A stretch of 64,000 nucleotides of DNA from Shewanella oncorhynchi (GTDB lineage Bacteria > Pseudomonadota > Gammaproteobacteria > Enterobacterales > Shewanellaceae). Numbering within the stretch: position 1 is the stretch's first letter; the number at the start of each line of letters is the position of its first letter. Positions 16,691-25,126 of the stretch are shown piece by piece. A model generated the notes under the pieces. The model had not been told where the DNA came from. It made no database searches and saw only the letters and a list, made by a program, of their open reading frames with translations. The stretch covers positions 62,001-126,000 of the forward strand of contig NZ_JABAEB010000011.1 of the NCBI RefSeq assembly GCF_012584455.1, written 5' to 3'. Both the position numbers and the translations under genes were made by a program.

Positions 16691-17759
16691 TTATGTGCTT
16701 TTCAGAATTTGAGTTAACTTTCAAGTAAGGAGGCTACATGGGTGAAGATGAGTCAAATAGAAGAATAAAGTTTGCCTATCAAATGGAACATTGGAGCTAC
16801 GAAGAGGGTAATCCTGCATTACTCAAAGCTAATGCAAAGAAAATTATTCCGTCTGAATATAAAACGGATATGGATGGAAGCTTATTCTGCCCAGGTTGTT
16901 TTACTAATCTTAACCGTGTGCCAAAAGAAAAAGAGCATTTTACCAATGGGCGAGAAGCATATTTTGCTCATATTAGAACTTATAAAAACGTGAAATGCGA
17001 TTTAAAGTCGATTAAACCAGAGGGTAAAAGGTACGAAAACTGGGAAGAAGCTAAGAAAGCAATTGACGATGAAAACTTGGTTATTATAAGTAGTTTTTTA
17101 AAACACAAACCTGAACCTAAAGAAGATCAACCTGCGATTTACGATGAAACTCCTGTAGAAGATCAGGCAGGGCCGACTACAGAGGTAGCAATTGGCCGCC
17201 ATAATGGCGAAACATTTGCCTTGCCTAGTCGGATCAAAACTGTAGCTGGTCTCTGCCGAAATTTTGACGAAAACTTATATAAATACTTCCACCTACCTGA
17301 TAAAAAATACGCCATTCGACTTATAGATCTTTTGAAAAGTGTTAAAAAAATTTCAGAAGAAACTGACGTACCGAGTTTTTATTACGGAAAAATTGTAAGC
17401 ACAGCACATTTAGGTGAGCACAAAAGGCCAACTAACTTTAGAATGACTTACCTTGAAAATAATGCAGAAGGTGTATGGGATTTTTGTTTAAAGTCTCAAG
17501 ATAAAGATCAAAAAGCACATGGCATTGATGACAATTCAGTTGGTCGTATATTAATCATTTACGGCACAGTAAAACAAAATGGAACAGGCTTGTGCTTTCA
17601 AAGTTTAGGTTGGGGAGAGTTTAGTTTACTTCCTGAAAAATATAACCATTTGTTGGATTAAGCACATAACGAACGCTTCAACAAAGGACGCAAAAAGCTT
17701 GGCTTGCGTCACTTCGTTCCTAATTTTAGCCAAACTTTTATGCGCCTGTTAAGCGGGCG
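16691..17759 (+). mobile_element. Integron-type gene cassette 1
   Basis: The cassette begins TTATGTGC (16691) after a G. Its attC starts with GCACATAAC (17662-17670), the exact complement of GTTATGTGC, as required for a real cassette. It holds one gene (16738-17661). No integrase gene is in the window. Confidence 0.85.
16738..17661 (+). CDS. Cassette-borne unknown protein with CoiA-like zinc motif
   Basis: 307 residues. Near residues 60-100 there is CPGCFTNLNRVPKEK, later YFAHIRTYKNVKCDL. The C-x2-C followed by an H/C region resembles the zinc-binding front of CoiA-like and nuclease-associated proteins. The middle is acidic and proline-rich (about 120-160). The C-terminal part (GRILIIYGTVKQNG, GWGEFSLLP) looks like a compact beta domain. 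I recognise no full-length family. The ATG has AAGGAGG 6 bases upstream, an excellent site. It is the only gene of cassette 1, and the stop is followed at once by the attC site. As with many cassette genes, a defence or stress role is possible but unproven. Confidence 0.7.
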   Translation: MGEDESNRRIKFAYQMEHWSYEEGNPALLKANAKKIIPSEYKTDMDGSLFCPGCFTNLNRVPKEKEHFTNGREAYFAHIRTYKNVKCDLKSIKPEGKRYENWEEAKKAIDDENLVIISSFLKHKPEPKEDQPAIYDETPVEDQAGPTTEVAIGRHNGETFALPSRIKTVAGLCRNFDENLYKYFHLPDKKYAIRLIDLLKSVKKISEETDVPSFYYGKIVSTAHLGEHKRPTNFRMTYLENNAEGVWDFCLKSQDKDQKAHGIDDNSVGRILIIYGTVKQNGTGLCFQSLGWGEFSLLPEKYNHLLD

Positions 17760-17767
17760 TTATAAGT
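17662..17767 (+). repeat. attC site 1 (VCR-like)
   Basis: It starts GCACATAACGAACGCTTCAA and ends CTGTTAAGCGGGCGTTATAA. The two ends are imperfect inverted repeats with the outer TAAC/GTTA cores, and an inner GACGCAA/TTGCGTC pairing lies near 17687-17710. Size and ends are those of Vibrio-type attC sites. Confidence 0.88.
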
Positions 17768-17857
17768 ATGAGGTCATAATCAGCAGTACTATCGCTAAAT
17801 CCAAAAACGAGTTTAGCTGGTTGTACGATTACATTAGTTAGTTCAAAAGGTACTGAA

Positions 17858-18019
17858 ATGGATGATTTAATAACAATTGGTTTAATCGCTGTAGCTATTC
17901 TGGCTGTACTAGGGCTTGGAATTAAAGTTGTAATCAGCTTTAAATCTGGAAGTAAAAGCAACTTTAAAAATGTACAAGCCGGCGGTGACATTGTTGGTCG
18001 AGATAAGGTTCAAAAGTAA
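17858..18019 (+). CDS. Small membrane protein of the ABC-3C operon
   Basis: A 53-residue gene with AAGG 7 bases before its ATG. One hydrophobic helix (about 5-27) is followed by a basic stretch and the C-terminal motif AGGDIVGRDK. The same motif (AGGDVIGRDK) opens the next protein, whose ATG directly follows this stop codon with no gap. Such GGD-x-x-GRDK tags recur in proteins of bacterial conflict systems. This peptide may tether the complex to the inner membrane or be the membrane-active component. No function is established. Confidence 0.75.
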   Translation: MDDLITIGLIAVAILAVLGLGIKVVISFKSGSKSNFKNVQAGGDIVGRDKVQK

Positions 18020-18559
18020 ATGTTTAGCTGGCTCAGAAATATTACTGCAGGCGGCGATGTTATTGGACGTGACAAGATAACAAATATCTTACCAGCTCCT
18101 ACACAGATGGACTTGCTGTCTAAAATGTATGTCGAAGAAAAATCAAATCAACAAGTAACTTATGTAATTATTGATGAGCTGACTCACTATAGTAATGAAA
18201 AGTACGATATTCGCGATTTGACTGAAAAGCTTGAAGATGCTGGGTTTGGTTATTTGATTGATGTCGGAGAGGAACTAAAAGAAGAAGTTAGTAAGTTAAT
18301 TATTAGGAATCAGCATTACAAGTCGGCTCAGAAGATAATTACTTATTTATTGGCCGAAGTTGAGTCGATTTTTAACGCAAATATTAAGAATAAGTTACTT
18401 GATGTAAGGGAAGAAGCCGCATTGAAGCTGCTTTTCAGGACTCACCTTGAGAAAGAAATTCAAGCTCACCTAGGTGATAATGTTTTGGAGATTTTTAATC
18501 GTCAAATCAATGGGATGGTTTATTTCCTTACAGGGAATTGCCACTTGGAGTGGAAGTAA
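18020..18559 (+). CDS. ABC-three-component system small component
   Basis: 179 residues, cytoplasmic. After MFSWLRNITAGGDVIGRDKI the rest is predicted helical (EEKSNQQVTYVIIDELTHY; the AHLGDNVLEIFNRQINGM region near the end). The motif at the start and the helical C-terminal domain fit the effector-associated component of ABC-3C systems, defined computationally as an ABC ATPase, a middle component and a short third protein with a shared C-terminal domain. I infer the role mostly from operon context. Its stop overlaps the ATG of the next gene by one base (TAATG). Confidence 0.6.
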   Translation: MFSWLRNITAGGDVIGRDKITNILPAPTQMDLLSKMYVEEKSNQQVTYVIIDELTHYSNEKYDIRDLTEKLEDAGFGYLIDVGEELKEEVSKLIIRNQHYKSAQKIITYLLAEVESIFNANIKNKLLDVREEAALKLLFRTHLEKEIQAHLGDNVLEIFNRQINGMVYFLTGNCHLEWK

Positions 18560-19062
18560 TGCTTTTATACAACAAAGCGCTGGACCCAAACCATACACTG
18601 CTACGAATGACGGCATTACTAATTTATTGGAAAGCAGAAATTTTAGAAATTGATGCGCTGCGCTTATTTGACTTCTTAATCGCAAACCCTGCGCATATTC
18701 AAAAGTTGTCTGTACCAAGAAATAAATTTACCGATAAGAATGAGTTTAAAAGTTACATGAACCGATATCAGAATTTCGATCCGAAAAGCCTCTTTAATGC
18801 GATGAAAGAAATACATTTCCTTGCTATAGAACGACTAGTTGTTCTTGGGGTGTTGCAAAAAGACAACAATTCTTCGGAATATCAAGTCATCCTCGAAAAT
18901 ATTCCAGAAGGATTAAAGAGCTTAGCTGAATCAAAAGAAAACAGCATATCTAGCCAGGCAATTGATTTTATCGTGGAAAACCTAATATCAATTTCAATTA
19001 CAGGTTCTGATGGACTAAAAAAAATAACGAGTTTAATGGATTATAGATACGATGTTAATTAA
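18559..19062 (+). CDS. ABC-three-component system middle component
   Basis: The ATG at 18559 is preferred over an in-frame ATG at 18538: GGAGTGGAAG precedes it, and TAATG couples it to the upstream stop. The product is 167 residues: LYNKALDPNHTLLRMTALL, then ALRLFDFLIANPAHI, and a C-terminal winged-helix-like part. Middle components typically show an N-terminal helix set with a conserved N/D-rich start and link ATPase and effector. The gene overlaps the start of the ATPase gene by 11 bases, so both are translated together. Confidence 0.65.
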   Translation: MLLYNKALDPNHTLLRMTALLIYWKAEILEIDALRLFDFLIANPAHIQKLSVPRNKFTDKNEFKSYMNRYQNFDPKSLFNAMKEIHFLAIERLVVLGVLQKDNNSSEYQVILENIPEGLKSLAESKENSISSQAIDFIVENLISISITGSDGLKKITSLMDYRYDVN

Positions 19063-20950
19063 ACCCACTTTGAAGGTTGAGAGGCTTCATGTAAAAAGAG
19101 GCTCTATAATCGTTTTTGATGAAGCCTTTCATGATGGCGTTAATATATTGGCAGGAAAGAATGGTTCTGGCAAAACCTCCATAATACAACTTTTAATGTA
19201 TGGACTAGGTTACGAAGTCTCTAACTGGAAAGAGGAAGCGGGCCTTTGTGACAACATTTATGTGGAGTTAAAAGTCAATTGCAGTCCCGTTACCATTAGG
19301 CGTAAAAACAATGGTTCAGAGAAGCAATCAATGGACTTTTGTTTTTCAGAAATGGATACGGCATTAGCCTCCCCTCTCACAAGCTGGTTTAATTATCCGT
19401 ATGCAATAGGAAGCAAACCTAGTTTTTCTCAAAAAATGTTTGACGTACTTGGCTTGCCTGAAGCAAAAGCAGATGCAAACAATAACAATGTAACTTTGCA
19501 TCAAATCTATCGACTGATTTATGCAGATCAATCAAACACCTCTAGTGCCATATTTAACAATGAGCCGTTCGATTCTGCATTCAAAAGAGAATCTGTAGGT
19601 AAATACTTATTAGGCTTATATGATAATGAGCTTTATGACGCAAAGATAAAACTTGTTGAAGAAGAAAAGAATTTACAAAAGATAATTGCAAAACTTCAGG
19701 CAATTCAGTCGGTTGTTGGAAAAACTTCTTTTGGTGAGGGTCTCGAGACAATTGAAGAACAGAAGAAACATATATTAGATAAAATAGCATCTATTAATGT
19801 CGAAATTATAGAAGTTAAAGAAAAATCTTTAATTTCATACAGTTCTGATAAAAAAGAAACAGAATCCTCAGCAAAAGATAGCGTAGTAATTCGGAACAAG
19901 TTGCTAGAAGTAGAAACTGAAATTCAGCAATTGAATTACAACATACTTGACTCTGAAGAGTTTGTATCTGAGCTTATTGACAAGCAGTGTGCATTATCAG
20001 ACTCAATTAAAGTTGGAAGTTTGATTGATGGATTCGAATTCTCATCGTGCCCAAGTTGTCATAAATCACTCAAAGAAAAAGTCAAGGACTGCTGTGGCTT
20101 ATGTGGTGAACCGATAGAATCAACAGATAGTTCGAATAGTCTCCTAAGAATGAAGAATGAAATAGAGATCCAGCTTCGTGAATCTGAAAGGTTGTTGGAA
20201 AAGAAAAAACAAAAACTAGCTGAGCTTATAACTAGGCGAAAGGAATTAAGAGTCTCATTCAGAAAGCAAGTTAGCAGAGTTACTGCAACTATGAGTTCTG
20301 TTGATGCAAGCAAAGAAAAGCAGCTATTTGATCTTTATCGACTAACAGGCGAGCTCGAAGAAAAACTGCAAACATTAGATAAAATTGCTGAGCTTCATCG
20401 GTCTTTAATCGAATTGCGAGGTGAAAGAGACATTGTTCAGTCTGAAGTTAACAGGCTTAGTGACAAAATCGAATTGATAGGGAAGCAAAGATTTACGCGT
20501 GAGCCTGAAGTTCAGGCGCTTATATCCGAGAAGCTTTGTGAGTTGCTTCGAAAAGATAATGGTTCAGAAAAAGAATTCAAAAATGCAGAGTATGCTGAGT
20601 TCGATTTTGCTGCCAATAGTGTATCCGTGAATGGAAAAAGAGCTTTTTCAGAAAGTGGAATAGTCTTGTTAAATAACGCGTTTCATGTTGCTTTGTTGAT
20701 GGCAGCGCTTGAAAAAACATATATACGTCTCCCCAGATTCTTGGTTCTCGATGGCATAGAAAATGGCGGGATGGAAGATGACCGATCGAAGAACTTTCAA
20801 AAGGTGGTAGTTGAGGCTCTATCTCGTTACAAAACAGATTTTCAAATTGTTTTTGCGACAAAAAACATTGATGAAAGTTTAAAGTCAAAGAATTATATAG
20901 TTGGTGAGGTATATAGTGAGTCAATTAAAAGCCTAAAATCTTTTAATTAA
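19052..20950 (+). CDS. Rad50/SMC-like ABC ATPase of the ABC-3C system
   Basis: 632 residues. Walker A GKNGSGKTSII lies near residue 37. A long coiled coil covers about 195-490 and is broken by a zinc-hook-like region with CPSCHK and CCGLCGEP, i.e. two C-x2-C pairs, at about 333-356. Walker B is in LPRFLVLDGIENGG near 570. This is the architecture of the DNA-repair ATPase Rad50 in reduced size, as used in ABC-3C conflict systems, where ATP hydrolysis on sensing foreign DNA is thought to unleash the effector. It is the last gene of the cassette; the attC follows 30 bp after its stop. Confidence 0.85.
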   Translation: MLIKPTLKVERLHVKRGSIIVFDEAFHDGVNILAGKNGSGKTSIIQLLMYGLGYEVSNWKEEAGLCDNIYVELKVNCSPVTIRRKNNGSEKQSMDFCFSEMDTALASPLTSWFNYPYAIGSKPSFSQKMFDVLGLPEAKADANNNNVTLHQIYRLIYADQSNTSSAIFNNEPFDSAFKRESVGKYLLGLYDNELYDAKIKLVEEEKNLQKIIAKLQAIQSVVGKTSFGEGLETIEEQKKHILDKIASINVEIIEVKEKSLISYSSDKKETESSAKDSVVIRNKLLEVETEIQQLNYNILDSEEFVSELIDKQCALSDSIKVGSLIDGFEFSSCPSCHKSLKEKVKDCCGLCGEPIESTDSSNSLLRMKNEIEIQLRESERLLEKKKQKLAELITRRKELRVSFRKQVSRVTATMSSVDASKEKQLFDLYRLTGELEEKLQTLDKIAELHRSLIELRGERDIVQSEVNRLSDKIELIGKQRFTREPEVQALISEKLCELLRKDNGSEKEFKNAEYAEFDFAANSVSVNGKRAFSESGIVLLNNAFHVALLMAALEKTYIRLPRFLVLDGIENGGMEDDRSKNFQKVVVEALSRYKTDFQIVFATKNIDESLKSKNYIVGEVYSESIKSLKSFN

Positions 20951-20980
20951 CGTTTCTATATAGACTGCAGAGGAGAGGCG

Positions 20981-21055
20981 ACTTATAACAAGTTGCTGCA
21001 CTCGGAAAAATTACTGCTGCGCTCCCAATTTTCCGGTGAGCAAAGCGTTACACAT
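20981..21055 (+). repeat. attC site 2
   Basis: ACTTATAACAAGTTGCTGCA opens the site and AAAGCGTTACACA closes it. TTGCTGCACTCGGAAAAATT pairs with AATTTTCCGGTGAGCAA with two unpaired bases, just the extrahelical bases expected of an attC. Length is about 70 bp. Confidence 0.9.
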
Positions 21056-21070
21056 CAATGGATATATCGA

Positions 21071-22171
21071 ATGACATCAAATAGATTCTGTGTTTTTTGT
21101 GGAAACCCACCAGAAAAAAAGAATCGAGAGCACATACTTCCTCAGTGGTTGCTTGAGTTAACTGGAGATCCAAAAAGAGTTGTAAATTTTGGTACCAATT
21201 TTAGAGACGGGCGAACTATTAGATTTGATTGGTTAAATTTCTGTGTTCCAGCGTGTGAGAGCTGCAATACGGAATACTCAAATCTGGAAGGTAGAGCTAA
21301 ATCCTATGTTCTGACGTTACTTGATAGAGGCGCACTAACAAGCATTGAATACATAGATTTTATGGATTGGATGGATAAAGTTCGAGTAGGACTTTGGATT
21401 GCATATCATTTCATTCAAGGCAACCCCACTAATATTCAGCCCAGCTTTCATATCAAGACGAGAATAAGTCAAAAAGATCGAATGATTGCTATCTATCCGA
21501 TCGAGGGTGACGGGGTTGGCTTAAATGCCTTAGGAACAGAATCACTAGTATTTCATAGTCAGCCATCTTGTATGGGATTGAGAATAAATAATATCTTAAT
21601 CATTAATATGTCCAGTGATTTTTTGTTTTCCGCACGCTGTGGTTTTCCGTTTCCAAAAAGCTGTTTCACTATGCTTGATGGAGAAAACCCTTACATGATG
21701 CATACTAGTGATTTTTCGATAGCTAGAAAAATTAAGCACCCGCTTATAAGAAAACCAATAATTAAACCCTCCATACATCTTTATCAACCGATTATGGATA
21801 GGTCCGTAGATAAGAGGTTTCAATCAGGTTTCATAGGCGATTACAATAGATTTGATTCATATTTGGCTAAACATACACTTCCGCCTTATCCTTCGGGTAA
21901 GGGTATATTGTACTTTCAGCATTTGGATCGAGTCGAACCAATATATGATATTAATGAGCCGATAGAGTTTCAGAACTGTACAGGAATACATTCAAAACCA
22001 ATGTATAGTCTCGTGAAACAGGTCTATGAATTTCAAAATTATATCTACAAACAAGAGAAATATTTAGCAGAAAATCGCGAGCTAGTTCTGAATCATGCAA
22101 AGAGAACGAAATTACTCTTAAAGTGGAATGACAAGGTCATTGCACATTACTCAGGCATGAAAAATGTGTAA
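21071..22171 (+). CDS. HNH endonuclease-like protein
   Basis: About 366 residues from the ATG at 21071; the upstream TTG at 20993 would lie inside attC and is rejected. CVFCGNPPEKKNREHILPQW followed by FCVPACESCNTEYSNLEG gives two C-x2-C zinc pairs and the E-H and N of an HNH/McrA-like fold. The remaining 270 residues are of unknown type (target-binding or sensing domain). HNH proteins of this kind often act in defence. The gene begins 23 bp after attC 2, so it may be the gene of a third cassette whose own attC has decayed. Confidence 0.75.
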   Translation: MTSNRFCVFCGNPPEKKNREHILPQWLLELTGDPKRVVNFGTNFRDGRTIRFDWLNFCVPACESCNTEYSNLEGRAKSYVLTLLDRGALTSIEYIDFMDWMDKVRVGLWIAYHFIQGNPTNIQPSFHIKTRISQKDRMIAIYPIEGDGVGLNALGTESLVFHSQPSCMGLRINNILIINMSSDFLFSARCGFPFPKSCFTMLDGENPYMMHTSDFSIARKIKHPLIRKPIIKPSIHLYQPIMDRSVDKRFQSGFIGDYNRFDSYLAKHTLPPYPSGKGILYFQHLDRVEPIYDINEPIEFQNCTGIHSKPMYSLVKQVYEFQNYIYKQEKYLAENRELVLNHAKRTKLLLKWNDKVIAHYSGMKNV

Positions 22172-22176
22172 TCGGG

Positions 22177-22199
22177 TAGCCGGAGGTATCTAGCCCCCA
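22177..22199. repeat. Stem-loop repeat unit 1 (TAGCCGGAGGTATCTAGCC...)
   Basis: This closely matches a unit at 28208-28231 (TAGCTGGAGGTGTCTAGCCT), also directly after a stop codon. The stem is imperfect here. Confidence 0.5.
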
Positions 22200-22235
22200 C
22201 ACTATCCTGCTGTTCTTAGCCCTTAGAGTACGCTT

Positions 22236-23990
22236 TTACCAAAGTGTACTTAAGTTAACATCGTTGCTATCAGGTTTACTTTCGTCGCTTAACTCATCCA
22301 CTTGGATCAGCATAGGCAAATTAAACGAAGTTCCAGTGATTATACAAGAGCCTCTTGATAGGTTCGGAATCAATGAGCGGGAAACACCATCTAATGTACT
22401 GATGGTGTTATCCAGCAAGAACAAATCACGGTCATTAACTAAACGATGAATAAAGAAATTGTGCAACTGAGACATGATTGTTGCTGAGATATCAGCTGGT
22501 CGTTGACTCGATAATGTAAGGAAAATACCGAACTTTCGACCTTCCTTAATTAATTCCTCAAACAACTCTAAACGATAGTCTTTCCAATTAGCCTGTTCAC
22601 GTACTGATTGCTGAGAAAGGATGTTATGTGCTTCATCGATGATTAGGTGTAGCGTCTTTTCTGGTGGGCTTTGCTTAACTTGTTTTTTGTGAGAATTGTA
22701 ATAATGTTTCGTGACAAGAAGGGGAATGATTTTCTTCACGTCTTGGTTGCAATTGCGCAGCGAAATGACAGTTAGTGCTTTATCGTCAGTCGCAACACTT
22801 GTCTCCACTTTAATTACCTTAGACAACCCTCCTAATGAGGATTCAGCACGCTTTAATAGAGGTTGTATGTGATCGAATTGAACGAAATTGTACATTAAAT
22901 CATTAATTAACTTCAATTTACACAGGATTTTAAATTCCTGAAATGCATCAAGTTCATTTATATTTACCATATCAACATGACTTTTGAGGTGAAGATTATA
23001 TTGGTTTTCGTTATTGAAGAATTCAAAACCTGACCCAACACGGACTTTGAAGTTACTTCCATGCCAACTAACATCTTTGAGGATATCTACGCTATCAGTG
23101 CACTTTAGAATGCTTTTGAGGAGATCAAGTACCTCTGGTTTTTGAGATGTAGAGGTGAAACAGAATTTTATCGTGTACTTTAAGTAACTTAGAGCACTCG
23201 CTTTACCTGTGCCATATTTTGAGCGCCCTTGCAGAACTCGATTAATGAAAGGTTTCTGTGTGTTGGTGGTGGCTTGAAAAAGAATTGAAAGGGTCTCTGC
23301 ATTCCAGAATTCATCTTCTGCCAACGGGAATTTATCGACTACAATATTCGTATTCAGATCGATTGCGTTTTTCTTATTCAACGATACGATTTGATCTTTG
23401 ATGTACTCACCATTGAAATCGAGCAATACAAATTTACTGACAGGTTTGATTTGCTCATGCTTTTCATCAAATAAGGTAGTGAATAGTTTCGTCAGAGTAT
23501 TCGATTTACCGCTACCAGTGTTACCAAAAATACCTATGTGGGTATTAAACAGTTTCTGCCAAGGTAGAGATATTTCAATCCCTTCTTTTAACAATGATCC
23601 AATACAGAAATCTGATTCAGCACTAGATGAGTAAACCGTTTTTAGGGCTTGCTCAGGCAACAGGAATGCAGGGTCACGGATTAACGGTAAGAATTTTATA
23701 CCTTCAAAGAACTTAGCATTTTCAATGTAGCCAATAGGGCGAACATGTACTTTTCTGACGTACTCGATTTTATCTGTGTTCTCTTGGAAACGTCTTTCAT
23801 CTAAGTACTCACCCTCAACGATACATACAATGTCACGGAAACCACGCTGAATTGAAACGTACTCTCTGATAGAGATGCCTTTGTATCGCTGACCTTCATA
23901 GAAAATAGTGTCTTTGTTTGATGTCTCATCAACAGTCAAGGTAATTTGAATACCATTTACTGCTGTAACCTCACCAATAAAGATGCTCAT
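22236..23990 (-). CDS. herA: HerA-like ATPase of a SIR2-HerA defence pair
   Basis: 584 residues. An N-terminal HAS-barrel-like region is followed by the Walker A GIFGNTGSGKSNTL near residue 158 and FVLLDFNGEYI. Walker B is in LHLIIDEAHNIL, then EGRKFGIFLTLSSQRPADIS and a C-terminal FxxHRLxxxxD. These are hallmarks of the HerA/FtsK superfamily of hexameric DNA translocases. The ATG overlaps the stop of the SIR2 gene by 4 bases. The SIR2-HerA pair is an established anti-phage system in which the two proteins assemble and degrade NAD+ on infection. Here it is on the minus strand, convergent with the HNH gene. Confidence 0.9.
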   Translation of the reverse strand: MSIFIGEVTAVNGIQITLTVDETSNKDTIFYEGQRYKGISIREYVSIQRGFRDIVCIVEGEYLDERRFQENTDKIEYVRKVHVRPIGYIENAKFFEGIKFLPLIRDPAFLLPEQALKTVYSSSAESDFCIGSLLKEGIEISLPWQKLFNTHIGIFGNTGSGKSNTLTKLFTTLFDEKHEQIKPVSKFVLLDFNGEYIKDQIVSLNKKNAIDLNTNIVVDKFPLAEDEFWNAETLSILFQATTNTQKPFINRVLQGRSKYGTGKASALSYLKYTIKFCFTSTSQKPEVLDLLKSILKCTDSVDILKDVSWHGSNFKVRVGSGFEFFNNENQYNLHLKSHVDMVNINELDAFQEFKILCKLKLINDLMYNFVQFDHIQPLLKRAESSLGGLSKVIKVETSVATDDKALTVISLRNCNQDVKKIIPLLVTKHYYNSHKKQVKQSPPEKTLHLIIDEAHNILSQQSVREQANWKDYRLELFEELIKEGRKFGIFLTLSSQRPADISATIMSQLHNFFIHRLVNDRDLFLLDNTISTLDGVSRSLIPNLSRGSCIITGTSFNLPMLIQVDELSDESKPDSNDVNLSTLW

Positions 23991-25126
23991 GCCTTATCCT
24001 CATCAAGTGTTAAGACATGAGAATTGAAGTAAGTGAAATCTAAAGTTTTGCCTTCTTCATGGACAACGTACTTGATGTTATTGAAGTCAGAGAAATACTT
24101 CTGCAACTCTTGGATCATGCTCTCTCTGTAGCAACAAATGTATACCTGTAGAGTAGGGTTCGTTAGGGAGCGCTTAATCAAGTTCCTGATGTGCTCATCA
24201 GCAAAAGAGAAACCGAAGGCGATCAATACGCTATTTGGCTTTTCTAGCTCGTAACTAAGGTGGCGCAGCATTTGGTAATAGTGTTCTTCAAATACTGTTT
24301 CGTGGAACTTCCATTTTGTAGGATTCACGATAGGTAACTTTTTATATTCCCGATAGAAGTCATCTTGTTTACGTTGAAATTCCACTTCGTTTTCGTCATC
24401 TATTATCATTGAACACAATTGATCCACGGTGTGAAAGCCGCTTTCTAGCATCTCTTTAAAATCATCGTAGTACATGCTGTCGATTGAAGATTCAGAAACG
24501 ATTTTATCTGCAGAAGAATAATCAATAAGAATAGAATCGTTGTGCTTTCGCCAGAAAGCAGAACCATGAAGATGAATAAGATTGATTTGTCGTTGGACTT
24601 CTTTGCTTCTATCGAATATGCCGGATTCAGTAGTCATGCAATCGAAGTTTCGGGCCTCAACAATTTTCTTATGGAAACCACGCGAACCATCATTGATGTT
24701 GAATCGAATAGATTTTTCTTCGTAAATTTCATCTGCTGCATAGGAAAGGCAGGAATCATAATTCGTAGTAAAGAAATTAACCTTTCTGTCGTAACCTCGC
24801 TTTCTACGAAGTATTTCAAGGTTCAATTTTATGAACTTTTTGTAATTATCGATGACTACTTTCTTTTCATCTTCTAAGTTAGTGAAATCAACGGAACTAA
24901 CAGGCTTGATGCATTCCTCGTAATAATACATGAACAGCAAGGCTTTTAGATGTTTAGCATCAATAGCATCGAATTCGGTAGCCAAAGTTTCAATGGTTTC
25001 CCATTTACCTTCTGTTTGCATATTCAATGCAAGGGTTGGAAATAGACCTGCTGATGCACCTGCACCAATCAAATAGTTTATGTTCTTATCGTGTAGGTCG
25101 TTCAGATCGATTTTGGAAGTTGTCAT
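23987..25126 (-). CDS. SIR2-family NADase of a SIR2-HerA defence pair
   Basis: 379 residues. The Rossmann-type nucleotide motif is NYLIGAGASAGLFPTLAL (near residue 16). FFTTNYDSCL, LIHLHGSAFW and LIAFGFSFADEHIRNLI follow, which are the conserved blocks of the SIR2-like family used in anti-phage systems; the His of LHGS is the expected catalytic base. Such proteins deplete NAD+ to abort infection. The gene is first in a two-gene operon with the HerA ATPase (4-base overlap). About 500 bp of non-coding sequence lie upstream, including repeat R1. Confidence 0.88.
   Translation of the reverse strand: MTTSKIDLNDLHDKNINYLIGAGASAGLFPTLALNMQTEGKWETIETLATEFDAIDAKHLKALLFMYYYEECIKPVSSVDFTNLEDEKKVVIDNYKKFIKLNLEILRRKRGYDRKVNFFTTNYDSCLSYAADEIYEEKSIRFNINDGSRGFHKKIVEARNFDCMTTESGIFDRSKEVQRQINLIHLHGSAFWRKHNDSILIDYSSADKIVSESSIDSMYYDDFKEMLESGFHTVDQLCSMIIDDENEVEFQRKQDDFYREYKKLPIVNPTKWKFHETVFEEHYYQMLRHLSYELEKPNSVLIAFGFSFADEHIRNLIKRSLTNPTLQVYICCYRESMIQELQKYFSDFNNIKYVVHEEGKTLDFTYFNSHVLTLDEDKA

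Larger units (their letters stand above)
17760..21047 (+). mobile_element. Integron-type gene cassette 2, carrying an ABC-three-component operon
   Basis: The cassette starts TTATAAGT (17760). Its attC at 20981 starts ACTTATAAC, the exact complement of GTTATAAGT. It is 3.3 kb, with four genes in one direction and tiny or negative gaps. A cassette of this size holding a complete operon is unusual. Confidence 0.85.

Noticed and set aside
17749-17991. 80-codon minus-strand ORF
   Set aside because: It opposes attC 1 and the well-supported 53-residue gene in the plus frame.
20993-21070. TTG start for the HNH gene
   Set aside because: It lies inside attC 2, and the residues it would add are translated attC sequence.
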